Origin: a bacterium D16-56
Lineage (GTDB): Bacteria; Bacillota; Clostridia; Lachnospirales; Lachnospiraceae
Assembly (NCBI GenBank): GCA_003611875.1
Contig: RAYY01000021.1
Location: forward strand, 1 to 64,000
DNA length: 64,000 bases
Direction of reading: 5' to 3'
Positions within the stretch are counted from its first letter, which is position 1, and each line of letters opens with the position of its first letter. Positions 53,141 through 62,209 of this stretch are shown here, piece by piece. Made by a program: the position numbers and the translations under genes. A model generated the notes under the pieces. That model did not search any database. It had not been told where the DNA came from and worked only from the letters and a program-made list of their open reading frames with translations.

Positions 53141-54412
53141 ATGAGACCGGGATATCATATTACACCGAAACAGGGCTTTTTAAACGATCCTAACGGCCTG
53201 GCCCAGTTTCGTGAGAAGTACCATGTGTTTTACCAGTGGCTGCCGGATGTGGTTTTGCATGGCAGTAAGAGATGGCGCCACTGCGTATCGGAAGATCTGG
53301 TTCACTGGATTGATCAGGGCTGCGGGTTAGAGCCTACAGAGTGGTACGAGAAGCAGGGATGCTATTCTGGTTCCGGTATTGTGTCAGAGGGTAAATATTA
53401 TATCTTCTATACCGGAAATGTCAGGGATAGGGAAGGTGGACGCAGGACCTATCAATGTATGGCTGTATCAGAAAACGGAGAGACATTTGCCAAAAAGGGG
53501 CCTGTGGTCTGTCTTCCCAGAGGATATACGCCTCATTTCAGAGATCCGAAGGTTTGGAAGAAAAACGGACGCTGGTGGATGATGGTGGGTGCGCAGACAA
53601 CAAAACATAAAGGGAATGTTGCGTTGTTTGTATCAGAGGATCCTCAAAATTGGAGATGGGTGGGGAATCTTCTGGAGGAATCCAGAGACTGGGGATTTAT
53701 GTGTGAATGTCCGGATATTCTTGAAATTCAGGGACAGGAGTTTTTGGTGCTGAGCATACAGAAAAGGGAAGGCTCTGTCGGAATGGTATTTGCCGGGAGG
53801 ATGGATTACCAGAGAGGGCGGTTTCTGACAGATCCAAAATCGGGAAGATTCATTGATGAGGGGCTTGACTTTTATGCGCCTCAAAGCTTTTGGGATGAGT
53901 CGGGCAGGTGTCTTATGCTGGGATGGATCGGAGCGGGAACCCAGGAATATCAGCTGAGCCAGCCTGCGGCAGAGGAAGGGTGGCTTCACAGTCTGACCAT
54001 ACCAAGAGTGGTCGGCCTGTATAAAGGAAAGCTGTGTCAGAGGCCGGCAGAGGAGCTGAAAATGTTAAGAGGAAAGGAAATGTCGGCAGAGGGTAAGGGG
54101 AGTATTGTCATAGACAGAGGAAGCGCAAGCCTGGAGATCCTGGCAGAATGTCCGAAGGGAGAGAATGTGGCGTTTGATCTGGGAACTGTCCTGATGATGG
54201 ATTATATAAAGGAAAACCATCTGGTTCGATTTCGAAGAAAAAGATGGGGTATGCCAGGATATGACGAGAAAAGCTTTTCCCTTGGCAGTCTTGACAGGAT
54301 ACATATATTTCTGGATTATTCCACGGCAGAGGTGTTCTTAAATGACGGAGAGACCACATTTACTTTTAAAGCATATTTTGATAAAAATACAGAAATGAGA
54401 TTTTTTTTCTGA
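53141..54412 (+). CDS. GH32 fructosidase (sucrose/fructan hydrolase)
   Basis: 423 residues. The three GH32 acids are visible: nucleophile Asp16 in NDPNG, Asp in FRDPKV near 134, acid/base Glu in CECPD near 189. Five-blade propeller domain followed by a C-terminal beta-sandwich. No signal peptide, so it acts inside the cell on sucrose, sucrose-6-phosphate or a short fructan. Next to a truncated sucrose-type PTS gene. Confidence 0.9.
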   Translation: MRPGYHITPKQGFLNDPNGLAQFREKYHVFYQWLPDVVLHGSKRWRHCVSEDLVHWIDQGCGLEPTEWYEKQGCYSGSGIVSEGKYYIFYTGNVRDREGGRRTYQCMAVSENGETFAKKGPVVCLPRGYTPHFRDPKVWKKNGRWWMMVGAQTTKHKGNVALFVSEDPQNWRWVGNLLEESRDWGFMCECPDILEIQGQEFLVLSIQKREGSVGMVFAGRMDYQRGRFLTDPKSGRFIDEGLDFYAPQSFWDESGRCLMLGWIGAGTQEYQLSQPAAEEGWLHSLTIPRVVGLYKGKLCQRPAEELKMLRGKEMSAEGKGSIVIDRGSASLEILAECPKGENVAFDLGTVLMMDYIKENHLVRFRRKRWGMPGYDEKSFSLGSLDRIHIFLDYSTAEVFLNDGETTFTFKAYFDKNTEMRFFF

Positions 54413-54454
54413 GGGGAAGATTACGATAAATACATGGCTACTGGAGGTGGCGTA

Positions 54455-55423
54455 ATGGCTAACACACCGGATTATAAGGAGATTGCAAATCAGATCATTG
54501 AAATTGTGGGAGGAGCAGAGAATATTCTTTCGGCGGCTCACTGTGCCACAAGGCTTAGACTGATCGTGAAAAACAGAGAGATCATTGACGACAAAAAGGT
54601 AGAGGAGGTGGAGCTTGTAAAGGGCTGCTTCTTCACAGCAGGGCAATATCAGATTATCCTGGGTACAGGGATTGTCAATAAGGTATACGAGGAGGTAATC
54701 AGGCTTGGCATTTCTGGCTCGTCTAAAAATGAACAGGCTGCTGCTGCGGCAAAGAACGGCAACACTGCCCAGCGTCTGGTGCGCGTATTTGCAGATGTGT
54801 TTGTGCCGATCATTCCGGTTATGGTGGCAACCGGGCTGTTTATGGGGCTCAGAGGGCTTTTGACCCAGGAAGCGCTGCTTGCCTTTCTGGGAACCTCACC
54901 GGAGGCTATCCCTCAGCAGTTTTTGGATTTTACCTCCATTCTGACAGATACGGCATTTGGCTTTCTTCCTGTGCTTGTATGCTGGTCGGCGTTTAAGAAA
55001 TTCGGCGGTTCACCCATCCTTGGCATTGTTCTCGGGCTGATGCTGGTAAACAATATTCTTCCTACCTCATGGGATGTGGCACAGGGAACCGTGGAGCCTA
55101 TGATCTTTTTCGGCTTTATTAAAGTCAGTGGATATCAAAGCTCTGTACTTCCGGCATTTATAGTGGGTGTTACCTGGCTGTTTGCGCTGCCCCTTGGCAT
55201 CGGCGGCCTGATATGGGGTGCCCTGTGTCAGGTGATTGTGATCACAGGCGTCCATCATGCCCTGAATCTTGTTGAGATCGAGATGCTTGCAGGTACTGGC
55301 TGGAATCCAGTCAACCCTGTAGGCTCCTGCGGCATAGTGGCACAGGCAGGAGCTGCCATGGCCGTGGCCGTAAAATCGAAATCCGTAAAGATGAAATCAA
55401 ATGTTCCATTCCCGGGCTCATGA
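54455..55423 (+). pseudogene. Truncated PTS sucrose-type EIIBC component
   Basis: 322 residues from ATG 54455 (GGAGGTGG upstream). The EIIB domain is intact, with phospho-Cys30 in AAHCATRLR. EIIC begins VFADVFVPIIPVM and ends at MAVAVKSKSVKMKS; the final 12 residues are unrelated. Full-length proteins run to about 450-480 residues, so the last third of the channel is lost at a junction near 55395-55402. Probably non-functional. Confidence 0.8.
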
Positions 55424-57236
55424 AAACAGCCTTGTAGATCGGCTCCCCCTGATACCTGGCCATGGGCAGGGTGTCCCGGTCACTTTCCATCTGCCTCTGC
55501 CACCGCAGCAGCTCACTGTTGGCATGGTTCTGGATGCTTTTCTTCAAAAAAATCTTAAAGGATTCATCCATATAGCTGTGGTCTCTGCTTTCCATAATAT
55601 AATAAATGCCGCTTTCATCCAGGGCGGAGAATACCCTTTCTCTCTGTTCTCCGGTCATAGGACAGTCATAGATAACCTGGCCTTCATATTCAATATAGCC
55701 GCCGGCACTGCAGATGAAGCCGTCAAAGCCGAATGGGAGAAGGGGGGACAAAAGACCGTAATTGCGGCCGGACAGGATATCTAAGGGCTCTTTAAGCCTC
55801 ATTTCTATAGACTGATCTGTGAAATTTTGTACAAATATATATTCACAATCCGCATCAGCCCGGCTGGATACCTCAATGCCGGATTCCAGAGGCTGTTCCT
55901 GATTGATTACATCCACGTTCAGCCCGTTTTTCCGCAGAGCCTCATAGGACTTTAAGACAGCTTCGTGGTAAAACAGTCCCCTGTTTCTGGGTCCCTGGGC
56001 GTTTTCCATTGCCCAGCGGTTTTCCATATCATATATCAGAGCAGCAGGTGCTATTACCTGGCTGTCCTGGATTTTGGACAATGCCTCAAGAGCTATTCCT
56101 GTTTCTGTCACCTCCCGGAAGACACGGGTATCCTCCCCTCCGTAATGATCAATCACTGCGCCGTGGAATTTTTCAAAGCCGCCCCGGCTCTGGCGTATCT
56201 GGAAAAACTGCACACTGCAGGCGCCGTGGGCGATGGCATGAAGTGAGGATGTCATTAAAAGCCCCGGCCTTTTTAAGCAGCTGACTTCCTGCCAGTTTAC
56301 GCCGGACGGGCTGGATTCCATCATAAGAAATGGCTTATGCTTCATGGAACGCATCAGGTCATGCTGCATTCCCGTTTCATAGGCAGTGGGCAGATATTCC
56401 GGCTGGTGCCAGATGGGATAGCTGTCCCAGGAAACATAATCAAGATGTTTTGCCAGTTCCGGGTAATTAAGACCTGTATAATCTTCCATAAAATTGGTAG
56501 TTACAGGCTGAAGAGCTCCTGCCATGCGGAGGGAGCGGACCTCATGCAGGAGAAAGTCTGCTGTCTGTGTTGTGACGAAACGCTTCCAGTCAAGATTCAA
56601 ACCGTGAAGCCCTTCCTCTCCCAGGGAAGAAGGGCTTTCCACCTGACAAAAGGAATCGTAGGTATGACTCCAGAAGGAAGTCCACCATGCATGGTTCAAG
56701 GCATCTGTTGTCTGGTATTTATTTTTCAGCCAGCTGCGGAATGCCTTCTGGCACAGGGGACAGTGACATTCTCCATCGTATTCATTGGAAATATGCCACA
56801 TAATAACTGCCGGGTGTTCCCGAAAGGCTTCTGCCAGCTTTTGATTGATCGTTCCTACCTTCTGTCGGTATACCGGGGAGGTGTAGCAATGATTGTGCCG
56901 TTCTCCGTACCGATACCTTATCCGGTCTTCCCTCATTCTGAGAACCTCCGGATATTTTTGTGAAAGCCACCGGGGACGTGAGCCGGAGGGGGTTGCAAGG
57001 ATGATATGAATGCCGTTGTCATACAGACGGTCTGCCATGTCCTTCAGCCACTGAAAATGAAAGACTCCCTCCTGTGGTTCCAGCGCAGACCAAGAAAAGA
57101 CCCCTAAGGTGACTGTATTGATTCGGGCCTTTTTCATCAGCTCCATATCCTGGCGCAGGATGTCAGGGCGATCCAGCCACTGCTCGGGATTGTAATCTCC
57201 GCCATAGATGAATTTGCCAAAAATATTCTTTTTCAT
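55311..57236 (-). pseudogene. GH42 beta-galactosidase, internally deleted and fused to HAD
   Basis: 641-residue open frame from ATG 57236 (AGGAAAGG site). Residues 1-440 are a good GH42 catalytic domain: FIYGGDYNPEQW, acid/base Glu152 in SNEYDGEC, nucleophile Glu307 in MMESSPSG. After NVDVINQEQPL it jumps to GIEVSSRADADCEYIFVQNF, so about 190 residues of the middle domain are missing (near 55880). At SGRNYG (about 55765) it passes into HAD sequence. Chimeric length mimics a normal GH42. Activity doubtful. Confidence 0.75.
55400..55765 (-). pseudogene. Fragment of a Cof-type HAD hydrolase
   Basis: The minus-strand reading (FGFDGFICSAGGYIEYEGQVIYD, then ESGIYYIMESRDHSYMDESF and GEPIYKAVFMSPGM) matches the cap region of HAD-IIB phosphatases. 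The N-terminal DxD catalytic motif and the C-terminal Asp motifs are missing. It is fused in frame after the GH42 remnant and cut at the EIIBC junction. Confidence 0.6.
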
Positions 57237-57337
57237 ACGTATCCTTTCCTTGAAGACACAAAATGTGTTATCTGATTGCTTTGAGTATAAGGCTTTTTGA
57301 GGCGGCAAACAAGAATCAGAAGGGGAGAAAGCGTTCT

Positions 57338-57366
57338 TATTTCTGCACAGCCGTCAGGCAAAAAAG
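57338..57366 (+). promoter_or_regulatory. Shared 29-bp element, copy 2
   Basis: Second copy of the element at 53044-53072, about 85% identical, in the divergent region between the GH42-type ORF and the SDR gene. Confidence 0.45.
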
Positions 57367-57396
57367 TGAGAAAATATAAAAATGCACAAAAAAATA

Positions 57397-57425
57397 TTGA
57401 CAAAACCGTTTTCATAAGATAATAT
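57397..57425 (+). promoter_or_regulatory. LacI-controlled promoter of the SDR gene
   Basis: TTGACA (57397-57402), 17-bp spacer, TAATAT (57420-57425). The spacer is filled by operator O1, so repressor binding should block RNA polymerase. Confidence 0.8.
57401..57414. promoter_or_regulatory. LacI-type operator O1
   Basis: CAAAACCGTTTTCA, minus strand TGAAAACGGTTTTG. Near-palindrome of the LacI/cre type around CG, between -35 and -10. Confidence 0.75.
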
Positions 57426-57438
57426 ATATAACATAATA

Positions 57439-57452
57439 TGAAAACGGTTTCT
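57439..57452. promoter_or_regulatory. LacI-type operator O2
   Basis: TGAAAACGGTTTCT, 38 bp centre to centre from O1, just after the expected transcription start. Two sites could allow looping or a roadblock. Confidence 0.75.
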
Positions 57453-57487
57453 TGCGAAACCTGAAACTATAGAAAGGAGAGATGCTT

Positions 57488-58270
57488 TTGCCGTCACAAA
57501 ATATTAAAAAAACAGCCTTTGTTACAGGCGGGAGCCGGGGGATTGGACTTGCTGTGGCACGGGAGCTGGGGCAGGCCGGATATCGGCTGGCGATTCTGGC
57601 TACCAGGCCAGAAAATTTTTATCCGGAATCCATGAAGTATCTTCAGGAGGCAGAGGTAACATATCATTGGTTTTCCGGAGACATAGGAAGCTCAGAGGAT
57701 CGCAGAAGAATTGTCAGGGAGGTGGCCGAGAGCTTAGGAGAGATCCACGTATTGGTGAATAATGCCGGAGTAGCGCCTAAGATCCGGGCAGATTTGCTGG
57801 ATATGACTGAGGAAAGCTATGACTATGTTATGGATATCAACACCAAAGGCAATATGTTTATGACTCAGCTGGTGGCGAACCAGATGTGCAGGCAGCCGGT
57901 CTATGGCAGTAAGAGAGGGACGATTATCAATATATCCTCTTGCTCCAGTGAGGTTTCTTCTGTCAACCGGGGAGAATACTGTATCTCAAAGGCAGGGATT
58001 TCCATGCTTACCAAACTGTATGCAGATCGGCTGGCCTCTGAAAGAATTTATGTATACGAGATACGGCCAGGGGTGATTCGGACCGATATGACAGCCGCAG
58101 TGGAGGAAAAGTATGAGAAGCTGATTCAGCAAGGGGTGTTTCCCATTGCCCGGTGGGGATTGCCGGAGGATGTGGCGAAAGCAGTCAGAGCCTTCTGTTC
58201 AGATGATTTTTGCTATACCACAGGCAGTGCCATTGATGTGGACGGGGGATTTCACATCCGCCGCCTGTAG
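57488..58270 (+). CDS. Short-chain dehydrogenase/reductase (FabG-like)
   Basis: 260 residues from TTG 57488 (GGAG eight bases before; ATG 57482 is too close). NAD(P) motif TGGSRGIGLA, NNAGVAP, ISSCSS...YCISKAG (Ser-Tyr-Lys triad) and a C-terminal VDGGFHI. Classical SDR oxidoreductase, substrate unknown. Controlled by O1/O2. The LacI gene follows 120 bases later, making it a likely target gene of that regulator. Confidence 0.9.
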   Translation: MPSQNIKKTAFVTGGSRGIGLAVARELGQAGYRLAILATRPENFYPESMKYLQEAEVTYHWFSGDIGSSEDRRRIVREVAESLGEIHVLVNNAGVAPKIRADLLDMTEESYDYVMDINTKGNMFMTQLVANQMCRQPVYGSKRGTIINISSCSSEVSSVNRGEYCISKAGISMLTKLYADRLASERIYVYEIRPGVIRTDMTAAVEEKYEKLIQQGVFPIARWGLPEDVAKAVRAFCSDDFCYTTGSAIDVDGGFHIRRL

Positions 58271-58389
58271 AGAGGAAAAAGAACCTTTGAAAATCTGTGG
58301 AAAAAATGCCATGAAAATGTTATCATGAAAGAAACGCAGCTTGAGAAGATACCGGGCGGCTGCGAAATGTTATTAAAGGAGATTGGATT

Positions 58390-59400
58390 GTGATGGCAGG
58401 CATTCGTGATGTGGCAAAGAGAGCAGGGGTTTCTCCCAGTACCGTATCAAGAGTATTTTCAGGAGCGGCATTTGTAGAGCAGGAGACAAAGGAAAAAGTG
58501 ATCTGTGCTGCCAGAGAATTAAAATATAAACCCAATCTTGCAGCCAGAAGTCTTAAGAAAGGCAGCAGCAAATTGATCGGGCTGATTATTCCGGATATTA
58601 TGAATCCGTATTATCCGGAGGTCGTAAAATATCTGGAAGCCGGCGCGGCTAAGTTTGGATATGCTTTGATTCTCTGCGATGCGTTAGGAGATATTGAAAA
58701 AGAAAAAGAATATTTTAAAATGCTGCAGTATTTGTTTGTAGACGGGATTTTTTATATCGCGTCTACGGATAATATCGAACATATCCGCCCTTATGCGGGA
58801 AGTATTCCCATGGTGGTGATAAATCGTAACTTTGATTTGAATGCTCCCTGTATTAATCTTGATAATGTTGACGGCGCCTGTCAGGCTATGAGCCATTTGC
58901 TGGAAAACGGACACAGAAGACTTGCCGTGTTTGTCAATGGCAAGGAAAGCCAGTACAATCAAGAGCGCATGGAGGGTTGTTTCAAGGCGTGTGCCGATTA
59001 TGGAATTGCCAGGCGGGAGCTGACGATCATTCAGGATGTGGCTTCGGATGATATTGCTTACCAGAAAACCTGGGAATTAATGAGAAGGCCGGATCGGCCT
59101 ACAGGGATTTTTATGTTTAATGACTTTATGGCCTACGGCGTTTATAAAGGAATTACAAAAAATGGCCTGAAGGTTCCGAATGATGTGTCCATTGTGGGGT
59201 TTGATGATATTCCCCAGGCAAAATATTTAGATCCGGCGCTGACTACTTTGCGTCACTCTCTTTTGGATAACGCAGACCAGATTTTTGAGTGTTTGAGAAA
59301 GCAGATAGAAAGCGGTGCTTGTGCCCCTTACAGTTATACCAGCAACAAGGGGAGGATGATTTTTCGGGAATCGGTCCGGGATATTCGAAACAAGCCGTAA
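58390..59400 (+). CDS. LacI-family transcriptional regulator
   Basis: 336 residues from GTG 58390 or ATG 58393. Helix-turn-helix IRDVAKRAGVSPSTVSRVFSG at the start, hinge PNLAARSLKKGSSKLIGLIIPDI, then a sugar-binding-type core (GFDDIPQAKYLDPALTTLRH). It is the obvious owner of the three nearby operators. Inducer unknown. Confidence 0.95.
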   Translation: MMAGIRDVAKRAGVSPSTVSRVFSGAAFVEQETKEKVICAARELKYKPNLAARSLKKGSSKLIGLIIPDIMNPYYPEVVKYLEAGAAKFGYALILCDALGDIEKEKEYFKMLQYLFVDGIFYIASTDNIEHIRPYAGSIPMVVINRNFDLNAPCINLDNVDGACQAMSHLLENGHRRLAVFVNGKESQYNQERMEGCFKACADYGIARRELTIIQDVASDDIAYQKTWELMRRPDRPTGIFMFNDFMAYGVYKGITKNGLKVPNDVSIVGFDDIPQAKYLDPALTTLRHSLLDNADQIFECLRKQIESGACAPYSYTSNKGRMIFRESVRDIRNKP

Positions 59401-59497
59401 AATAAACCGTAAAAATCATGAAATATTTTAAGGCAGCGTACCTGGTGGGAAGCAGGAGGTTTTTGAAAAATCTAAAAAGAAGAATGTATGTGCATTA

Positions 59498-59511
59498 TGA
59501 AACCGTTTTCA
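59498..59511. promoter_or_regulatory. LacI-type operator O3
   Basis: TGAAACCGTTTTCA, the best palindrome of the three, 136 bases before the aroE-like gene. It probably places the aroE-TRAP-flavoprotein operon under the same repressor. No strong promoter was recognised nearby. Confidence 0.7.
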
Positions 59512-59646
59512 ATAGAAAATAGGGACAGAAATGCGGAAGCACGTAGATCTGGTCGGTTATAATCACGAGCATGGTTTTTCTGCCAAATGATGGAGAACAA
59601 TAAATCCTTTGGATTACGGGTATCTGTATAGGGAAGGAGGTCATTT

Positions 59647-60561
59647 ATGGAAGCCCAACTGGTAAATGCCAGAACAAAAATTTATGCCATTTTAGGCGAT
59701 CCGATTTCTCATTCCATGTCGCCGGTTATTATGAATGCTTCATTCCGCCGGTTTGGTATGGATTGTGTGTTCTTGGCGCTGAAATGCGGAAAAAAGGATG
59801 CGGACTGTGTAATGAAAGCCCTGCGCTGTGTGGACTTGGCAGGGTATGTCTTTACCATGCCCATGAAGGAAGCAGTAGGTGAATATTTAGATGAATGGAA
59901 GGATGAGGCACTGCTCACCGGGGCCGTGAACTGTGTGCTGAACAAGGATGGATACTTGACGGGATATAATACAGACAGTATGGGATTCTGGACTGCAGTC
60001 AGAGAAAAATGCGATCCAAAAAGAACTATCCGGAAGGTCTTTGTTATGGGGATGGGTGGATTTGCCAAGGCAGCGGCAGCACAGGCAGCCTTGCAGGGCG
60101 TATCGGAGATCGTGGTGGCAAATCGTCTTTGGGAAACAGTATTTGTGAAAGGGTTTGAGGAATTTGTAAAGCGTCTTAGGGTGTGCTGTCCCCAGGTAAA
60201 TGTACAGATTCTTGACTGGAATGTCAGGAGCTGGGAAGCAGCGCTTTCTGACGCGGATGTGGTGGTCAATGCCACCTCCAACGGATTGAACGGCAAGGGG
60301 GATCTGAGGGAGATCTTTCCTTATGAGGCAGCGGCAGAGCAGGCCATTTTCTTTGATGCCATTTACAGTCCGCTGAAAACAGATTATCTTTCGGAGGCAG
60401 AGGCGCGGGGGCACAAGATTGTAAACGGACTGGACCTGCTGGCTCATCAGGGAACCTGTTCCTTTAAAATCTGGACCGGGATGACCGTCAGTCCGGATGT
60501 GATGCGCAGGGATGCGTTAGAATTTATGAAACACAATGAAAGGATGAACGGGAAACCATGA
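59647..60561 (+). CDS. Shikimate/quinate dehydrogenase-like protein
   Basis: 304 residues. SHSMSPVIMNASF (substrate side), catalytic Lys in TMPMKEAVG near 80, GYNTDSMGF near 110 (Asp), GMGGFAKAA nucleotide loop. The usual N-V-T-x-P-H-K reads V-F-T-M-P-M-K here, replacing the Asn and His that line the site. Together with the TRAP genes this suggests a catabolic rather than aromatic-synthesis role (inference). Confidence 0.8.
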   Translation: MEAQLVNARTKIYAILGDPISHSMSPVIMNASFRRFGMDCVFLALKCGKKDADCVMKALRCVDLAGYVFTMPMKEAVGEYLDEWKDEALLTGAVNCVLNKDGYLTGYNTDSMGFWTAVREKCDPKRTIRKVFVMGMGGFAKAAAAQAALQGVSEIVVANRLWETVFVKGFEEFVKRLRVCCPQVNVQILDWNVRSWEAALSDADVVVNATSNGLNGKGDLREIFPYEAAAEQAIFFDAIYSPLKTDYLSEAEARGHKIVNGLDLLAHQGTCSFKIWTGMTVSPDVMRRDALEFMKHNERMNGKP

Positions 60562-60630
60562 AATCCTTAAGCAGATAAAATAAAACAAATAAAATATGGC
60601 AGATAAAATAAAAAATCAGGAGGCAGCTTT

Positions 60631-61695
60631 ATGAAAAAAACATGGAGTATACTATTGACACTGGCAATGGGAATCAGCCTGGCAGGCTGTTCTTCAGCAG
60701 GAAGCGGCGCAAAGGAGACACCGGCTCCAGCCGCACAGGAAACAGCCATGTCTGCTCAGCCAGAGGCCCGGAAAGATAACCAAGGGGCAGAGTATGTTTT
60801 GAATCTGGGGGATGTGCTGGCAGAGGATCATCCCCATTCCCAATCCTATTACTGGTTTGCAGACCGGGTAAAGGAGCTTACTGACGGAAAGGTGCAGGTC
60901 AATGTATTTGTCAATTCTGCATTGGGGAATCAGGCAGACCTGATCGAAGGTCTGGGACTGGGAACGGTACAGATCGCCAAAAGCATGACCACAGGACTGT
61001 CAGTATACTGCCCGGAAATCCAGGTGTTTGATCTGCCCTATATGTTCACCAGCACGGATCAGTTTTTTCAGGTGATTGACGGAGAGATCGGAGAATATTT
61101 TGCCAATGATGTGCTGGGAAAACAGGATATGGTGGGAATCGCTTATTTCTATGCAGGAAGCCGAAACATCTATTCCTCCAAGCCCATTCGTTCCCTGGCA
61201 GACGTAAAGGGAATGAAGCTGAGAGTTCCGGAATCACCGATTTTTATGAGTCTCTGTGAATCCTTTGGATGCAGCGGCACACCCATGTCAGTGGGAGAGC
61301 TTTATACGGCCCTTCAGACCGGTGTAGTGGACGGGGCGGAAAATGCGCCGATTTTCTATTTCTCACAGAAGCATTATGAGGCGGCTCCTTATATTACTAT
61401 GACAGAACATATTATGACACCGGATGTGGTAGTTATGAGCAAAAGCTATCTGGAATCCATGCCGCAGGAATACCAGGATAAGATCCGGCAGGCAGGAAAA
61501 GAAATGATGCAGTATGAGCGGGATTTGTGGTTTTCTCAGGAAGAGGATGCTGTGGAAAAGCTGAAGGAAGAAGGCGTGGAGGTAATAGAGGTAGATAAGA
61601 CCGAGTTTAAGAATGCGGCGGAAAAGGTGTGGGAAAACTATACGGATATTGTAGGTCAGGATATGATCGATAAGATCCAGGCACTGGCAAAATAA
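60631..61695 (+). CDS. dctP: TRAP transporter solute-binding lipoprotein (DctP family)
   Basis: 354 residues. Lipobox LAGC (Cys20), a linker, then the DctP fold with GNQADLIEGLGLGTVQ and MKLRVPESP near 195, whose Arg binds the substrate carboxylate. Captures an organic acid outside the membrane. Preceded by a duplicated A-rich spacer and AGGAGG. Confidence 0.93.
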   Translation: MKKTWSILLTLAMGISLAGCSSAGSGAKETPAPAAQETAMSAQPEARKDNQGAEYVLNLGDVLAEDHPHSQSYYWFADRVKELTDGKVQVNVFVNSALGNQADLIEGLGLGTVQIAKSMTTGLSVYCPEIQVFDLPYMFTSTDQFFQVIDGEIGEYFANDVLGKQDMVGIAYFYAGSRNIYSSKPIRSLADVKGMKLRVPESPIFMSLCESFGCSGTPMSVGELYTALQTGVVDGAENAPIFYFSQKHYEAAPYITMTEHIMTPDVVVMSKSYLESMPQEYQDKIRQAGKEMMQYERDLWFSQEEDAVEKLKEEGVEVIEVDKTEFKNAAEKVWENYTDIVGQDMIDKIQALAK

Positions 61696-61742
61696 ACAGC
61701 AAACCAAAGCTGCCGGCAGATTTTTGGGAAAGGATTGTACAG

Positions 61743-62207
61743 ATGAACAAATTTTTCAGAATATTGAGAAAAACAGAGACCATAATAACGGTGATTTCTA
61801 TGATAGCCTTTACGATCGTCGGTTTTTTGCAGGTCTTTTTCCGGGTGTTTTTAAAAAGTCCTCTGGCATGGTCAGAGGAAGCCTGCCGCTATCTGTTTAT
61901 CTGGTCCATGATGCTGGGAGCGATCTTAGTGGCGGCGGAAAACGGTCACTTTCGGGTGGATTTTCTGGTTTCAAAGCTGCCGGATCCTCTGCAGCGAATC
62001 ACAACAGGCTTGTCCTGTTTGCTGATGGCGGTTTTTTCATTACTTATTATTTATTATGGCTATAAGCTGATGATGTCCAATACGACCAGGGTAAGTCCTG
62101 CTCTTGGGATTCGGATGATGTATATTTACCTGATATTTCCGATTAACGGGATTCTGGTTTTACTGCATCTGGCTGAGGGAATCGTAAAGGGCGGAAAGGA
62201 GAAGTAA
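61743..62207 (+). CDS. dctQ: TRAP transporter small permease (DctQ family)
   Basis: 154 residues, four membrane helices. SPLAWSEEACRYLFIWSMMLGA near 39-60 is the DctQ motif. It pairs with DctM. Two bases separate it from the next gene. Confidence 0.92.
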   Translation: MNKFFRILRKTETIITVISMIAFTIVGFLQVFFRVFLKSPLAWSEEACRYLFIWSMMLGAILVAAENGHFRVDFLVSKLPDPLQRITTGLSCLLMAVFSLLIIYYGYKLMMSNTTRVSPALGIRMMYIYLIFPINGILVLLHLAEGIVKGGKEK

Positions 62208-62209
62208 TT

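Noticed and set aside
57233-57415. Minus-strand 60-codon frame upstream of the GH42 ORF
   Set aside because: Covers promoter and operator sequence; no ribosome site. A similar peptide near 53060 only reflects the shared 29-bp element.
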